Shown here: positions 42,950 through 56,399 of the stretch, piece after piece
Numbering within the stretch: the first letter of the stretch is position 1
How the letters are laid out: every line of letters starts with the position of its first letter
Assembly (NCBI GenBank): GCA_963969495.1
Contig: OZ018321.1
Location: 194,543,796 to 194,607,795 of the forward strand
Length of the DNA stretch: 64,000 bases
Source: Ceratothoa steindachneri
Taxonomy: Eukaryota > Arthropoda > Malacostraca > Isopoda > Cymothoidae
Direction of reading: 5' to 3'
Notes under the pieces: model-generated
Databases searched by the model: none
The model's input: the letters and a program-made list of their open reading frames with translations, nothing else
Told to the model about the DNA's origin: nothing
Made by a program: the position numbers and the translations under genes

Positions 42950-44660
42950 AGTGAAAATGACCACTCGAGAATTGGTTATGTTGGGCGTCTATCAAATGCC
43001 AAGGCACAAATATCTTCCCGTCTTCAACTTTTAAACATATGTATTCCGTCGTCAATCATCAGCCATTCTGCTTGGTGACCTAAATGCAAGGTGCCAACGG
43101 GCGGGGTCCCTATCAGATTATTTAAGCACGAGCGCGACAATCTCAAACTCTCCATCCAAATAAAGATACCCTCAAAAATGTCCTTATGCAAGGATAATTT
43201 GAACCTCCACAGAGATGAATTAAAGCAATGTGAAATTAGTAATCTGTATAATAAAAAAATACATAGAAGCAAAAATAAAGGAAATAACAGAACGAATACA
43301 AACAGCAGACAACTTACACACCCCAGTAATAGGATATAGAGTCTTACCTGCACCCCGATGGGACGATGAAACAAAAGAAACTATTTACACGGATACCAAA
43401 TCCGTGTAAAAGTTGAGTCAGGTCTGAGATGACTTGAGCGCAAACCTCGGCCTAGAAAGGGACCCCCGAAGATTTTGGAAACAATGCAGAAAACTTAGGG
43501 GGAGATCAACATAGATAAAATATAAAAAACCAAAGATGGAGAAGATCTATTGGAAGAAAAATGCGAAATTGAAGCCTATTTCCGGAGACATTGTATGAAT
43601 ATTTTCTCTATCTCGGATGGATAAAAACAATTGTTCTATCAGGAATATGAGTCACAAATTATGCGGCAGCTACGGGTACAACAGGCCTAACTTGAAAAAA
43701 ACGCAGAAATAAACGAAAAAGGAGGAGAGGAACTGATAGAAGGACGAGCTTTCACAAAGATTGGATATACAGGGGGCCTGAAATCCTTTAAACAGAAAGC
43801 ACTAGGCTCGAGCGGAATAGCCAAACTGAACATTGTAAACGAGACAAATAACATCCACAAAGCAATCCTGAAGATCTATTACACCTGCCTTTAGAGGGGT
43901 TCTTTCACTCATTATTCAAATAGACTAAGATGATCTTTATTCACCACCAATGGAAGCCAAAAGAACAGGTGAAAAGTTACCGTCCCATTTCGCTATTCGA
44001 GTTTCTCGGAAAATTGTTCGAGAAACTACTGAAGGACAGGCTGAAAAAGCATCTGGAGGAAGATAACTTACAGAATGCAGAACAATATGGGTTCAGAAGC
44101 AGACGGAGACAGCTATGGGAATAATTTTCAGGAAAGATGGCACATAGATTGCAAGATGCAGCAGACTGGACGTAATACTCGAATTCCACGATGTTGCCAA
44201 AGCGTTTTTTAAGGTTTGAATCCCAGGAAAGAAAGAAAAAATTGACAAGCTAAACTTCCACAAAAACATCACAAAGATATTCTACAAATAGTTAGAAGAT
44301 AGAAGGGCCATATGTATTAACAAGTATACAGGAGAAGAACTGGTGATGAAGGTTGACGTTCCGCGAGGAGGGTGTTTGAGCCCCACGCTATACAATGTAT
44401 ACACCGGAGACCTCTCTCAACCTAAATATGAATGTGCGATATATGTAAAGCTTGCGGACAATATCTCGTAAATCAATTTCCAGCAAATGCAAGAACTCCA
44501 GGGACATAGCTCAAAGATTGCCAAGAGAGATTAAAAACATAAATGATTATAAAAAAAGAAACAAAATTAGAAGAAACCGCGACAAATTTAAAATAATCCC
44601 CATGTTGTTGTGGATGGAGAGGTGTATCCCTACAAGTGGGATATGAGAGACCTTGGGCTC
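42950..44660 (+). pseudogene. degraded LINE ORF2 fragment H1 (EN-RT)
   Basis: An endonuclease remnant reads LLGDLNARC near 43065-43090. The pre-RT segment RDPRRFWKQCRKLRG follows at about 43460, RT with SYRPISLFEFLGKLFEKLL at 43976, EQYGFRSRR at 44085, VPRGGCLSPTLYNVY at about 44358-44402, then LADN (from an ADD-type box) near 44455 and VYPYKWDMRDLGLKIT at about 44620. Frames change repeatedly. It joins a second partial copy of the same kind at about 44665. Confidence 0.75.
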
Positions 44661-44664
44661 AAAA

Positions 44665-46240
44665 TTACATAGGGAACTCTACGACCGGCTAAGGCGAATG
44701 GGAGCCAGCAGAGAAATAGTCCTCAGAATGCTTCACCTCGAGGCACAGCTGATCCAAGAAATTAGGGACAAACAAACTGAAATATGGGACCAACTAATAG
44801 ACAAAATAAAAGAGGAGAACAAGCCGAACAAATTTTGGAAGCAAATACAGAAACTCAGGGGAACAAACACACGGAAAAATACGAATCAAAGAGAACGAAC
44901 TGTACAAAGATGAAGAATAACTCGAAGTGCGATTCAGGGATCACTGGAAAGAAGTTTTATCAATAATCAAATAAGACAACAAAGATTTTGACCTGGAGTT
45001 TGAAGGCGAGGTTATTGACAACCTGAATCAGGTTATGGAGCGGACCCACCCATGCCCGCGTGTCTCCGAAGAAAGCGAGACGGGACATGGTAGGGCAATA
45101 ACTACGCAGGAACTCGCCGATAACATCAAATCCTTCAAACAAAAGGCCCCCAAGTTAAAGGGAAGTAACAAAAAGAATATGGCCAACACGACACCGCAAG
45201 TGCTACGGGAAATGACGAGCATTATGACCGCGGCCTTAAAACCCGGCTACTTCTCCGATGCGTTTAAACTTGCAAAGGTTATATTCATTGCGAAAGGAAA
45301 CCAACCTCTCGATTAGCTCCTGAACTACAGGCCTATATTGCTACTATATTTCGTTGGTAAGATCTTCGAAAAGATCATTGTCGACAGGCTGCAGAGACAG
45401 TTTACAACAAGAGAAGCGTACAACTTCCAACAAAACGTTTTCTGTAAAGGAAGAGGAACCACACTGCATTCAATCTCCTCGACGAAATGTTAGCTAAATC
45501 AAAGAGACAAGGAAAGTACGTCAAGCTTGTCCTTAGAGACGTACAAAAGGCCTTTAACAAGGTTTGGCTGAGGGGTATGCAATACAAAATTGTAAATCTA
45601 TAGCTAAACTGTTTTCGAAAGGATCATCTGTGACTATGTGATGGATAGTAGAGTTAAGATACAGATTGTGGAAAACAGTGAACTGGAATTCAGCCTTGAG
45701 GCTGGAGTTCCGTAAGGCAGCTGTTTCAACCTTGTACTGTATAGTATCTACGCAATAGACCTACCATCTGATGTATCTGTAGTTTGCAGACGAAATCACG
45801 CAGATTGTCCTGAGTACATACTACAGCGACAGAGTGGAAGACAGAGAGACAACGGCGGAGATCGTAAACATATGTAAACTGGTTCGAGCGGAAATAGAAA
45901 ATAAAGACGAAAGCTCAAAGGTTCACAATTATTCCCACGAATCGCAACCAGATGACCGATATTTATGTTAACAAGCAACACTACCGCTACTCTCTGGAAG
46001 GCAGAGTACTTGGGCTCAAGCTGACCACCAGTGGGTATAAGCAGCAACATCGAAAACTGGATACGCGTAACAAGGGTGGAAATTACCAAACTGCTCCGTT
46101 TACGCAAGCTGAGCAACAGCAACCCAAGTAAGCTCTACCTTTGCTACGTGAGGTACAAGTTGATACACCCGGTGGTAGTCACCCATAATGTAGGGCTCAC
46201 GGTCATGAAAGCAATGCAAGGGGTCTAAAACAAAGCCTGC
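44665..46240 (+). pseudogene. degraded LINE ORF2 fragment H2 (pre-RT and RT)
   Basis: This begins in the pre-RT region (NKFWKQIQKLRG, about 44830; FRDHWKE, about 44935), continues with NTTPQVLREMTSIMTAALKP (45185) and NYRPILL..FVGKIFEKII (45325), and has a catalytic region VP*GSCF...LYSIYAIDLPS (about 45705), an F-A-D-E remnant at 45790 and a post-RT part to about 46240. H1 and H2 share the pre-RT motif, so this is a tandem of two partial copies of one family, related to LINE copies E and F. Confidence 0.75.
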
Positions 46241-46449
46241 TTGATGATATATAATACAAAAAGACAAGAAAATGTCGCACAAAGAACAATACATAACAGA
46301 GCAAAGATACAAATGTTAAATAAACTATTGCAATCGCACCCAAAAATAACTTGAGGCAAAGTAGAAGTGGAGATACTACCAGGACTAAACCATAACTTAA
46401 ACATAGACTTAACAAGCTATCAAGACGGACGAAATTCTGAAGTGCCAGA

Positions 46450-46457
46450 CTAACTAC
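46450..46457. repeat. 8-bp target-site duplication, left (hAT 2)
   Basis: CTAACTAC, directly before CAGTGGTGGGC; identical to 51369-51376. Confidence 0.9.
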
Positions 46458-46689
46458 CAGTGGTGGGCAGTCCTCAGTACCGATGGAAGGTCCGTCAGTC
46501 CGTCATTGGTGGACTCCCGTTTTGCTGGCGGACTGACGACTGACGGAAACTTTGAAACACTGACTGAATAATCGCCGATGAAAGCGATTTTCGGCCGTCA
46601 CACGAACCTTCAATAACCTGCAAAGCAAAGACGACCTTCGGCAAATAATGTTTTGCGGCACACGTTGTCGCGTTGGCGCATTTTGTTGC

Positions 46690-46855
46690 ATCTAAAGCGG
46701 AGTTGAATTTGTTCATGTGTGCTGTAAAACTTTGTTGAATTTTGTTCATGTGTGCTGTAAAACTTTGTTGAATTTTGTTCATGTGTGCTGTAAAACTTTG
46801 TTGAATTTTGTTCATGTGTGCTGTAAAACTTTGTTGAATTTTGTTCATGTGTAGC
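46690..46855. repeat. 33-bp minisatellite within hAT 2
   Basis: Five tandem copies of gttgaattttgttcatgtgt plus gctgtaaaacttt, nearly identical. On the minus strand they encode an 11-residue repeat (MNKIQQSFTAH), a by-product. Confidence 0.92.
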
Positions 46856-46996
46856 TGTTTTTTTTTTGTATAATCTATTTTTATCTAATTCTTTTTGCAC
46901 CGGCTTAAACAATATATTTTGTGCAATAACTTATTGATGGGGATGGGGCACGTCGTTATTTTGCCCAAGGCGCCAAACTGGCTAGGGCTGGCTCTG

Positions 46997-47049
<53 letters not shown>

Positions 47050-48504
47050 GAGTATATACGAGTATATTATATAAATAAATTAGGCTCCTTTTATTTTAAT
47101 TGAAATCTGCCCCATTTTGCAATTTTTCTGCTACTTTTGCTGAAAAAATCTGGCAACCCTGCTGCGTCATATTAGTAGCCTGCTGGCTTTCGTAATGAAA
47201 GTTTGCTTGTCGCTAGCTATCCGCTTCTTTGGTACAGTTATAATTTGTTTCAAAAATTTCAACTTGTTACAAAAGAAATTTTTGTAGTGTGGACGGGGCT
47301 TTAGTATTCCAACCCGCGTTTGATTAAGGAAAGTAACATTGTTTAAATTGTTTTTCACCGAATTTCTCGACTTTTATAGATCATGGATAGATATCTTAGC
47401 AGAGACAGGAGCAGGAGGCTGTCTACTTATAGTGATAGTCCTGATAGTATACTAAGTAGCGTGAGCTTCAGAGCCAGCACACCTGTGAGTGCCAGAGACA
47501 GTGAAATGGACCAGATCCAGCACAGTGACGCCAGCATGTTGCTTGGTGCCGAGTCTCTGCGTGATACCCAGCCCCTAGAGAAGCCTGGAGAGGTGGAGGA
47601 GACAGGTGATGCTGAAGACCAATACAACGCCGAGGCCATCAAGGAACTCAAAAGCTACCTCCAGAAATGCAAAATGTAAGAAAATCTCATTTTTAATATT
47701 TAATTTGAGTTGGTCGCGTCACTTAATAAAGTTTGTTTAACTATTTAACTATTTATTAAAATTCTTTTCTTTTAGGTTTTATATCTTTTCAAAGTTCTTG
47801 AAAACTGAAAGTGAAGGCAAGAAGAAAGTGTACACTGGCTCGGCCAAGTGCATGCAGCCTGGGTGCAAAAACAAGGGTGTGACCTACACCTCAGTTTCCA
47901 GGGCCCATCTTAGCGCGCACTATCAAACCGTGAGTTAAAACTTAAAAGTTTATAATATATTTTAATTAAAACAGTTAGACTTTCCTACTTAGGTACAGAA
48001 TAAATATAAAGTATAAAATAAGTTATACAATTAATTCTGAGAAGAAGAATAATTTAATAAACATTATTTTTACGATTTATTTTTGGAAAGAAGCCCGAGC
48101 TCACAGCTGCGCTGACTATAAAACAGCAAGCGTGTCCGGCCCATGGAGAGTCCCTCCAAGAAAAATAAAATAGAAAAATACTGGTATCAATTATCTTGTA
48201 GTTTTGTGTAAATTTCAAATTTGTTTAAACTTTACGATTTTATTTATTTATAATGCCGCTAATTTAATTAATCATTAATGTTTATTAGCAAATGTATGCA
48301 ATTATTTTTTAATTTTCATTTACAGGTGGTTTGTAGAGACACTTTCCACACTCAGCCTTTGTGAACACCCCCTACACCCGGGAGCTGTTTGCCTACCTCA
48401 GTCCTGAGTTCCAGCTCATGTCCAGGACGACCCTGGGCAGGGACCTGGACGAGCTGATGGACAAGGCCAAGCTGGAGGTCAACAACCTGCTGTTCAAGCA
48501 CAGG

Positions 48505-48570
48505 AGCTGCTAAGTGTAGGCCATGAATGGTCTTTTGCAGTCTCCTTCTTTTCTTATGTTCTTATGTAAG
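48505..48570 (+). mobile_element. possible SINE/LINE 3' tail inserted in hAT 2
   Basis: Directly after exon 3, gtgtaggccatgaatggtct is followed by tttgcagtctccttcttt and tandem cttatgtt words. The composition and terminal TTATGTTC repeat look like the 3' end of a short retroposon. From memory similar tails are common in decapod crustaceans, but I cannot verify this here. Confidence 0.35.
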
Positions 48571-49889
48571 TGAGTGGCAACCACTGCTTACAGCTGGACA
48601 GCGCACAGCCGGTAAAACTATAAATTACTAAAAATATTTATATTTAATATAATATTATACTTTACATATATAAAATATGCTAATAATAAATAAAATATTA
48701 AATATACATATATCTATTAAATTATTGATATATTCTAATTTTTCCATAGTGCCTTCCTGGGCATGACTGTGTACTGGATAGACCGGCACAGCCTGAAGAG
48801 GAAGAAGGCAACTCTGGCATGCAGGGAGTTGAAAGTAAAATGAAAAGATATCATGTTTGAATTTAAAAATTAATATTTAACTATATATTGTTATATTGAT
48901 TTGAATGATTTCACTTAGGCTCTTGTGTAAAATTTAAAAAATCCTAATAGGTACTGAATAAATCTTTAGAACAAAAGCAACAAATATTTTTCTCAAGTTA
49001 GCCAGACGCATCAGCTGCTGGGGGAAGTCATCCATGACGTCCACCAGGAGCTTGGCATTGTCAAGAAGCTGGTAGCTACCACCACAGACAACGGCTCAAA
49101 CTACGTCACGGCCTTCAACGCCTTTCGGGAACCGGAGGTTCAGGAGGAGGATAAGGAAGTGGTGTTGGGACAGCCTGGCGACGTCCAGGGACACTTAGAC
49201 GGAGAAGACATTGATGCCGAGCCCCAGATCACTTTGTCACATCACTGCCACTGTAGATAAGAAATGTTATCAATAAAGTTGATAACAAAGAAATATTAAA
49301 ACTTCATGTTTCAATATTTCTTTTGTTTCAGCGCGCATACCCTGACATTAGGGAGGTCATGGGCTGGAGCAAGGGGAACACTCCCTAGCGCAAGGCAACC
49401 CCTAAGGCCCAGCACCTCTGGAACCTCCAGAACCGAACCCCCATTGCCGCCAATCAGATCAAGGAGGCCGCCAAGAGGAAGCTGACAACTCCTGTTGTAG
49501 TTCGGTAAGTTTTAAAAATTATTAAATTAAAATTAAAAAATGTACCTAATCGACGACGCTAATATCTTAATAATTTACTGACGCTTTTTTATAACATCTG
49601 AACTATGAATTACGTTAATTCTCTATATTTAAGAAAAAAATGTGTTTATTTCTGTAGGTGAACTCCTACTTCAACAGTGTGAAGGTGATGTTGGAGGTGA
49701 TGTCTCTGCCTGAGCAGGTGGAGGCCATCAACCTGATAATTCACGAGCCCAGGGGCAAGGCAGAAGCGGCAATTCTGGATCAGGACATCAAGGTATGAAA
49801 AAAATAATATTCATTTAATTCATAAACTATTATTGATCGGCAAAAGTCGCAAAACTAGCAAGTTTTCTTATTTATAATTTATGTTATAC

Positions 49890-49980
49890 TGATGGGTCCC
49901 CTGGGTCCCCTGGGTCCCCTGGGGCCCATTTAGGTTTCGGTCAAAACAGCCAATCTTGGCCGTGGTCTAGTCGGCCACGC
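49890..49980. repeat. 9-bp (GGGTCCCCT)n run and tRNA-like box A
   Basis: Four tandem gggtcccct units (about 49893-49925) lie in an intron. Nearby, gccgtggtctagtcggccac (about 49958-49978) resembles a polymerase III box A, as in a tRNA-derived SINE. No box B was recognised. Confidence 0.35.
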
Positions 49981-50213
49981 ATCTAGTTTCCTTTTGAACT
50001 TTTTAGGTGCTGACAGAGTACAGGGATGTCACGAAGCCTGTGGTGGACACCCTGGACAGCATGCAGGGGGAGGACAACGCCTACATGGGCATCCTCCTCC
50101 CGACGCTCCTGGTCTTGAAGAGGTGGCTGCTGTAGCACCAGCAGAGGGGTGAGCTGCAGTATGCAGAGCCCCTGGTCCAGTATCTCCTCAGAGGCTTTGA
50201 CAAAAGGTGTGTG

Positions 50214-50315
<102 letters not shown>

Positions 50316-51368
50316 TATTGACAACTTTATGTTTTTACCTTTTGAAACTGAGATTTATGATTCATTTATAGGTTTGGCTCCCTCTTTGACGACCAAGACC
50401 TGCTCATGGCCTCTGCCCTGCACCCCTCCTTCACCCCTGCCGTCCTGGCGAGGATCGTCCCTGACCAGGCCGACGCCATCAAAGGCAAGATCCTCAGAGA
50501 ACTAAAGGCCATGGTGTGGCCTAGGGAGGAGCAGCAGGAGCAACAGGCAACTCAGGCTAAGCCTGACGTGAAGAGCCACCAGGACATGATTTTCAAGTAG
50601 GGGTTCATGTTTATATTCAAAACTTTAAACATAACTATTGTCTATTCCTCACCTTTTTTTCAAACCATTCTATTAATTCTCTTTTTTCAAAATTTCACTA
50701 AACAGCTAATGCTGATTACAGGGAGCTGTTTGGCGCCGACCAGGAAGTGATCAACCAGGATGTGGACCAGGTGCTAAGGGCTAGCATCCCGGACTGGAAG
50801 CCCCAGCGGGAAGCCCTCTCCTGGGCCTTGTTCCCCAAGGAGCACAGGGAGGCATGGGTAGACTTGCTCATCAAGTACACCCCCCCCCCCACACACGCAC
50901 TCCCTAGCTCCGCTGCCGTAGAGAGGATGTTCTCCACAGCCAGCGACATTCTCAGGCCGCTGAGGGCCGCCCTGGCCAACGCCAATTTCTAAAAGCTGGT
51001 GTTCCTCAAGGGGAACATGTCCCCCATGTTGGGGTACCCCAGCTACAGGGGCAATTTGTGGGATGAGAAGCAGGAGCAGTAATAGTATAAGAATTTATAT
51101 TTTTTGTGTGTAAAGTGGTCCAAACTGTTTCTAAATGAATAAAATTGTGTGCTGTTACCCTGTAAACAGTTTTTCACTGATGGTCCTAAAATAGCGGTGA
51201 CGAACTGTAATTTAGCGATGACGGAAGTGCGGTTAAAATAACGATGATGGAGTGACGGACTGACGACTGACGGACTGGGCAGGCCTGAAATAATGACGGA
51301 CCGGCGGGCCGGCCGCTGGTGAATGAAGAATGACGAACCGGCGAAATTTACTGACGCGCCCACCACTG

Positions 51369-51376
51369 CTAACTAC
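51369..51376. repeat. 8-bp target-site duplication, right (hAT 2)
   Basis: CTAACTAC, identical to 46450-46457. Confidence 0.9.
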
Positions 51377-52125
51377 CTCAGAGATCATGGCGGAAATTTC
51401 CAAATAATAAAAAAAAGCTATACTTGTAGTGTCAACAAAAGTTCGGCACATAACATAAAATAAAGTCATGAACGCCGGAAATACATCATAAAAAGACAAG
51501 TATAAAGAAGCAAAAATTAGAAATAAATATATAGATAAAAAGAAATATTTGTTGAAAAACATGAATTGTTAACTAACAAAGGTTGTTAAAAAACAAGCAA
51601 GTAATTTGCACTCCCTCTACACCAGGCAAAATACTTTTTGAGTTTTTCACAACACTCTTTTACTCGCGTGGAAGAGACTCTATAGTTTCTATATCGGTCC
51701 GTAGGTCGCGGGCGGATGGTAACCATTTTACTTCTCAATGAGTTTCCTGGCAATAGCATCGTAACTATTCGGTCGATTCTAACAAAATTTAAAACCTTTT
51801 ATGTTCGACTTGTTGAAAGTTTTGAAGGTCATAAGTCAAAATAATTGAGAGCACTAGACCTAGGTCTGTTGATTTTGTTCTTCCACTATCCATAGCTCTT
51901 TCAAAACTGCTTGCAATCATCTTCTCTTTAAAAGAGAATGAATTCCACTAGGCTTTCCACTTAACTCTCAGTAAACAGCGTTGTTCCTAGTCCTAACTCC
52001 TTTACTAAGTATGGGGAAAAATGAATTTCTATTCGTGTGTCAGCAATTGCTCGTTGACCAAAAAAATCAACCTTTTAGACGTCTTTCAACAATCAACGAC
52101 GATTAAAGATGGAAGATGTGGCTCG
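51377..52125. other. no recognised gene
   Basis: AT-rich DNA without a supported reading frame. Confidence 0.5.
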
Positions 52126-52362
52126 CAGAGCCGTAGCAACCGCCCCCCCCAGGATCTTAAAGGGCCCCACTGTGGCCCAAACTTTAATTTATTAATAAAA
52201 ATATAAAATTTTCGAATACACATTTTCTGTAAGTATTCTGCAGCATTGGAACTACTGAGAATAGTATTTGTCGTGCCTGGCACTACTTGTAAATGTATGA
52301 TATATTGTTATGAGGGCCCCACAGTCTTGGGGAGGGGGGCACTAGACATTGCTACTGCTCTG
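52126..52362. mobile_element. small hAT-like MITE
   Basis: 237 bp with inverted ends CAGAGCCGTAGCAAC (left) and CAGAGCAGTAGCAAT (reversed right), each followed by a C-rich stretch and gggcccc. The ends fit a hAT-type MITE. The flanking octamers (gtggctcg and ggtgtggg) do not match, so the duplication is lost or the borders are slightly different. Confidence 0.6.
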
Positions 52363-53480
52363 GGTGTGGGGATAGATGAGTAGGGAATAGGTAGAAAAAG
52401 TGTTTCTTTAGGATGAGAAGTTGTGTACCTAGTCGTCTGGGAGCCTCAGTCATTGGTCCTTTTATTTTGTGATTCTATTTCCTTTTGGTTACTCATATGG
52501 ATGAGTAAGCGTTCAAGCCTTTGTCATCGTTAGCAAAACCTCTTATATAAAGTAAGAGACTTGTAACTGCATTTGTCTTGTCCTTTAATACTCTTTATTT
52601 TTTAACGATATTTTTTCCCATAGGCAATACTCGTTTTATATTTATTTTTGGTTATTTTGTTTACCATTATTTTATCCACTACAGATTTTTTATTTAATTT
52701 ATTTATTTACTCTTCTTTATTTCCGTTATTTGAAGAAACTTTAAACGAATTTAAAAAAGAAACGAAAGACTAGAATATAGTAATTTGGGGTTAATAAGTA
52801 TAAAATTAATGTGAAGGTCTATAGATAACAATTACAATATTATTTCTTCCATATATTTAATATAAATCAAGTTTAATTGACAAAAAGGATATGTTTTAGG
52901 GCACTGGAATAAGAGAAACGGTGATATTTGGCAACCATGCAAGGCCTAAAGATTAAGTCATTCTTTCGTCCCAATATCACAGAAAGTGTTGTATTAATTC
53001 CTTGTCTATCATTATATAGCAAATGTAAAACTTGATAGTTGTGTAAGAATTGGTAAAATAATGTTTATGTAAGTAGAAATAATTAATTTAATATTATGGA
53101 AACTAATCAAATATATAAATTAATATAAGTCAATGTTAAAATACCGCATTCATGTATGTGGGCCGTTTTATATAAAGAGAGAGATGAACTGCGTTAAAAA
53201 AATTAATTCTCTACTCAAGAAAAGGATCTCTGAAGACCTTCCATTTATCCTCCAACGAGGAATTCTCATATCAAGAAAAGACATATTGACGACCTTCCAA
53301 GTTCCCGCCGAATAAAGAATATTGAATACAGCTCCAAGATTCCTTTTATCTTTGAGAAAAGTTATGACCATCTTTACCCAGGCTACAATCAAGCAAGAAG
53401 AGAGCTTTCTACTCTTTTGGAGTCAGTGCCTTGTTAATACCAAGCATTCACAGTAGAAGAAAACAGGCAGCCGTCAAGCC
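52363..53480. other. AT-rich interval, no gene
   Basis: No supported coding feature. Around 53168-53330 there are faint open frames without motifs. Confidence 0.45.
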
Positions 53481-53499
53481 GAATCAAGAAACCCATTTG

Positions 53500-54420
53500 G
53501 CTGCCCTATTAGTGGTACCAAAATTCGGTGACAAAGTAACCTATATTTTTACTTATATATAGGATGAATCTCTTGTCGGGTCTGTAGCTGACTGCTTTTA
53601 AAAGCTCGTCTAAATCGTTCATTCGGTAGGTATTCGTTCTGTAGTCTGATTTGGTGTTGCACATCATCTGGTATGTTTTGATAGATTTTCTGCCATATGT
53701 CTTTTGCACGTTTATGCAGGGTTATATTAATAAGGTCGATGTCAGTAATTTCATGCAGTAATAAATCTTGTCGCTCTATTTTGCACCACTTACGCTTTTT
53801 TCACTAGTACCTTGCATAAGGTATGGAAGGGAGTGATGGGATACATGAGAATCGGTCTTACTAGCAACAAATAGAACTGTGGCAAAATCAGTTCCTTCTA
53901 TTTGCACTATGTTTTTGTCGATTAGGATGCTTAGCGTGTTTCCATCACCGTTGAACTCTGTTGTGTACCCAGCCTCTCTACAAAGGGCATTTAAATCATC
54001 GATCAAGATGGTTGAAGTGTCTCTTCTGAAAAGTCGCAGAAAATTGGGGATTGTAAGGTACGGACGCCTGGGTGGCTGGTACCAAACTGCAACCACTTGG
54101 TCATCATACGTCATGCTGATCTTAACGGTTAGGTAAGACTCTTCTAAGCCTTGTATTTCTTCAAATTTTATTCCTTTTCTGGTGGCAATGGTCACTCCAA
54201 CATATCTTTCATTCGAGTGGTAAACCCTCAGCAACACATAGTTGTAGATTTTGATATATTTTTTGTCTTCATCTAGGCTATGCTCAGAAATGAGTACAAT
54301 ATTAGGATCGACGGATCTTATGATTTCATTATATATCCTGCTCTTGATGTTTCATCCGTTTACATTAAGTGAGAAAATCATTAGATTTCTGATATATTTG
54401 ATACTGGTAACCATTTTTAA
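53500..54420 (-). pseudogene. LINE F ORF2 endonuclease fragment
   Basis: An endonuclease fold begins near 54400 (NDFLT..., NIVLISEH in broken frames) and is open from 54237: NERYVGVTIATRKGI, VVAVWYQPPRRPYLTIPNF, ILIDDLNALCREAGYTTEFN (the GDLNA-type motif, here IDDLNA), and a terminal SDHR-like motif reading TDSHVSHHSLP. Post-endonuclease sequence (GRKSIKTYQMMCNT) follows in another frame to about 53510. It matches the endonuclease of copy E (QYQPPRRNFLPFHNF). It ends before any RT motif. Confidence 0.75.
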
Positions 54421-54754
54421 TTCTTATGTGCTTGATTAACTTTAGTTCCTTTTTCTATTGCTAGCAATCTTACGCTTCACGATTTTTTCTTTCTAAATTG
54501 TTCTTGAGTTAGGTTGAAACAGGATTCGGGGCTTATTTCAATCAGGCCTCGTCTTAATGCTTGGAATAAATCTTCCTCTCCGATATCAGCGTCAAAGTCC
54601 CACTTATACTTTCATTTTATTATCCTGTCTATTGAATCACCAACTTTGGATTTTTTCGATATTGGCGCAAATGGTGAGCTAAATATCCGCATACATAAAT
54701 CCTGAGTAGTTCGGCATGGCTTAATAGGCATGGCAGTTTCCCTTGATTCTAGTT

Positions 54755-56005
54755 CGATTTAGATTTCCTTAGGCATAACAATGTCTCCAAACAGGTCACT
54801 TGTTTCCATATGAGAGTCCGTATCTTCAGTAGTTCTCTGTTTGTTAAGATGGGGATCACGAGAAGCCGAGCGAGACCTCAACACCACTTCCGTCGTACTT
54901 TTGATTTGAGCGTGGAACAGATCACCTGACGGTGAGTTATCTGGAAACCACATTGGTTTGAGCTCTGTCGCGCAACTGCCTAGTTTCATGATATTAGCAA
55001 AGTATGCATACAAAATTAAAATTATTAGTTAAGGTTAGATATTTTTCAGCTTATATGCGTATGCAGTAGTAGAACTTTTAATTCTCTCTTCAATCAGCTG
55101 TTTCTTTTTGTCCGTTATCAGTGCCATTTTGATTAAACAAGTCATTGATAGTGTGCAGTGGGAAATACCACATTTGAGACACTTTTTGTTTCGGCTTGTA
55201 CATTCTTTCCACGTGTGACCTAATTTAGCGCACTCCGAACTCCTAGCATACCTTGCCTTCGAGTTTGCACTCCTTGGTGGCATGTTTTTCCATGGCGTAA
55301 CACGAAACGCAGATCTACAACGAGACAAAAACCTCAAATTCTATGCAGCTTGCTAAAACTTTGGAATTAAACATGATTAGTCCGTTCTCAACCGCCTTCG
55401 TGACCATCTCTGTTGTTTTAAAAGTTACTTTAAATACGTGCGTGTGCTCCTCACAGCTCTGGTTCTTAAATTTGCGCGCCTCATCAATTTTGGCCCAGCT
55501 CTGTTTACTATCTATTTTTCAGTTTTGATCTTCTGTGCAGTGTGCGAGCCAACAAATGGGTCGATGCACCGACAGATGATTGATTTTTGTGCAGCTATGT
55601 TTATAGGAACTTTAGGTACGAGGCCAATATCTTCCAGTTTTTTCTTCGATTTCGTATTCAGTAGGTTGTCTAGGTCTTCATTCGTGTCGCAGAAGGCCAT
55701 GTAACCGTATGACTTGTTTTACAATCTGCAGAGCGCAATGCCCAGCTTGGAGTACAAGACTTAAAAGGCTTTTGCTCGCTCGGGCTTTTGGCATCGCTCC
55801 TTGACCCAAAGTGGGACACGCTTCTCGCCGTTGAGGTCGTCCATGATGGCCCCAACCGTATTGGAGTCCCTACTTTCGAACCTAGCAGCCCTTTATCGCG
55901 GGGACGTGTACCTATTTCTTCCCTGGTTCACCCTTATCTTCCCTACCTAAATAGAATGTCTATCAGGGTCCTCCTACCTATCCTGACCGCTCCGTCCTAG
56001 AGTAA
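54755..56005 (-). pseudogene. LINE F ORF1 (Gag-like, zinc knuckles), broken
   Basis: Pieces in sense order: GKIRVNQGRNRYTSPR and DDLNGEKRVPLWVKERC (about 55940-55790), NLLNTKSKKKLEDIGLVPKV (about 55650), a predicted RRM-like middle (VFKVTFKTTEMVTKAVENGL, about 55410), the knuckle region CAKLGHTWKECTSRNKKCLKCG...CTLSMTC (55230-55140), and the C-terminal block LKPMWFPDNSPSGD (about 54945) with an acidic tail. Stops and single-base shifts separate the pieces. The knuckle/MWFP order is the same as in copy E. Confidence 0.75.
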
Positions 56006-56399
56006 GGCCACCTTCTTCGGACACATCAGAGGCAGGAGGCTTCTAAAGTAATAAAAGTGACAGAAAAGTTATTAGAACCAGAAATGTACTGCTGAGGTGT
56101 GGGCAGCTGGATTTGCAGTGATCTACTCGGTACCTTCAAATATCCTCGTCATGTGAACAACCCAGTCGATCAAGGCTGGACCTCCAAACAGCGATCTTCA
56201 GGTTCTAGGTATTTTCTTCACCAAACTTCGCAGTGGCGAGTATCGAAGATAGGTCTAGTAGCACTTCCTTAGTCTTGAAAAAAGTAAGAAAATTAAAGTG
56301 TATAGTAGGAGTAAAGTGGATAGAAGTTGTAGAGAAAGTGGGGAAAGGAAATGAGAAATTGCTATTTTACTGGATGTTTTATGCAATTGCATAGCAAGC

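Larger units (their letters stand above)
53480..56340 (-). mobile_element. LINE copy F, ORF1 plus endonuclease, 3' part missing
   Basis: In sense order: a probable 5'UTR (56340-56010), ORF1 with zinc knuckles (about 56005-54755) and the endonuclease start of ORF2 (about 54400-53510). The RT is absent. LINEs are normally 5'-truncated, so loss of the 3' part points to a later deletion. It is the same family as copy E, which lies directly upstream on the same strand. Confidence 0.8.

Noticed and set aside
46495..46848. Minus-strand ORF with an 11-residue repeat (MNKIQQSFTAH)
   Set aside because: A product of the 33-bp minisatellite in the hAT 2 left end, with no homology.
47427..47651. Minus-strand frame opposite hAT 2 exon 1
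   Set aside because: Antisense shadow of the transposase first exon.
52118..52370. 8-bp duplication for the small hAT-like MITE
   Set aside because: gtggctcg and ggtgtggg do not match.
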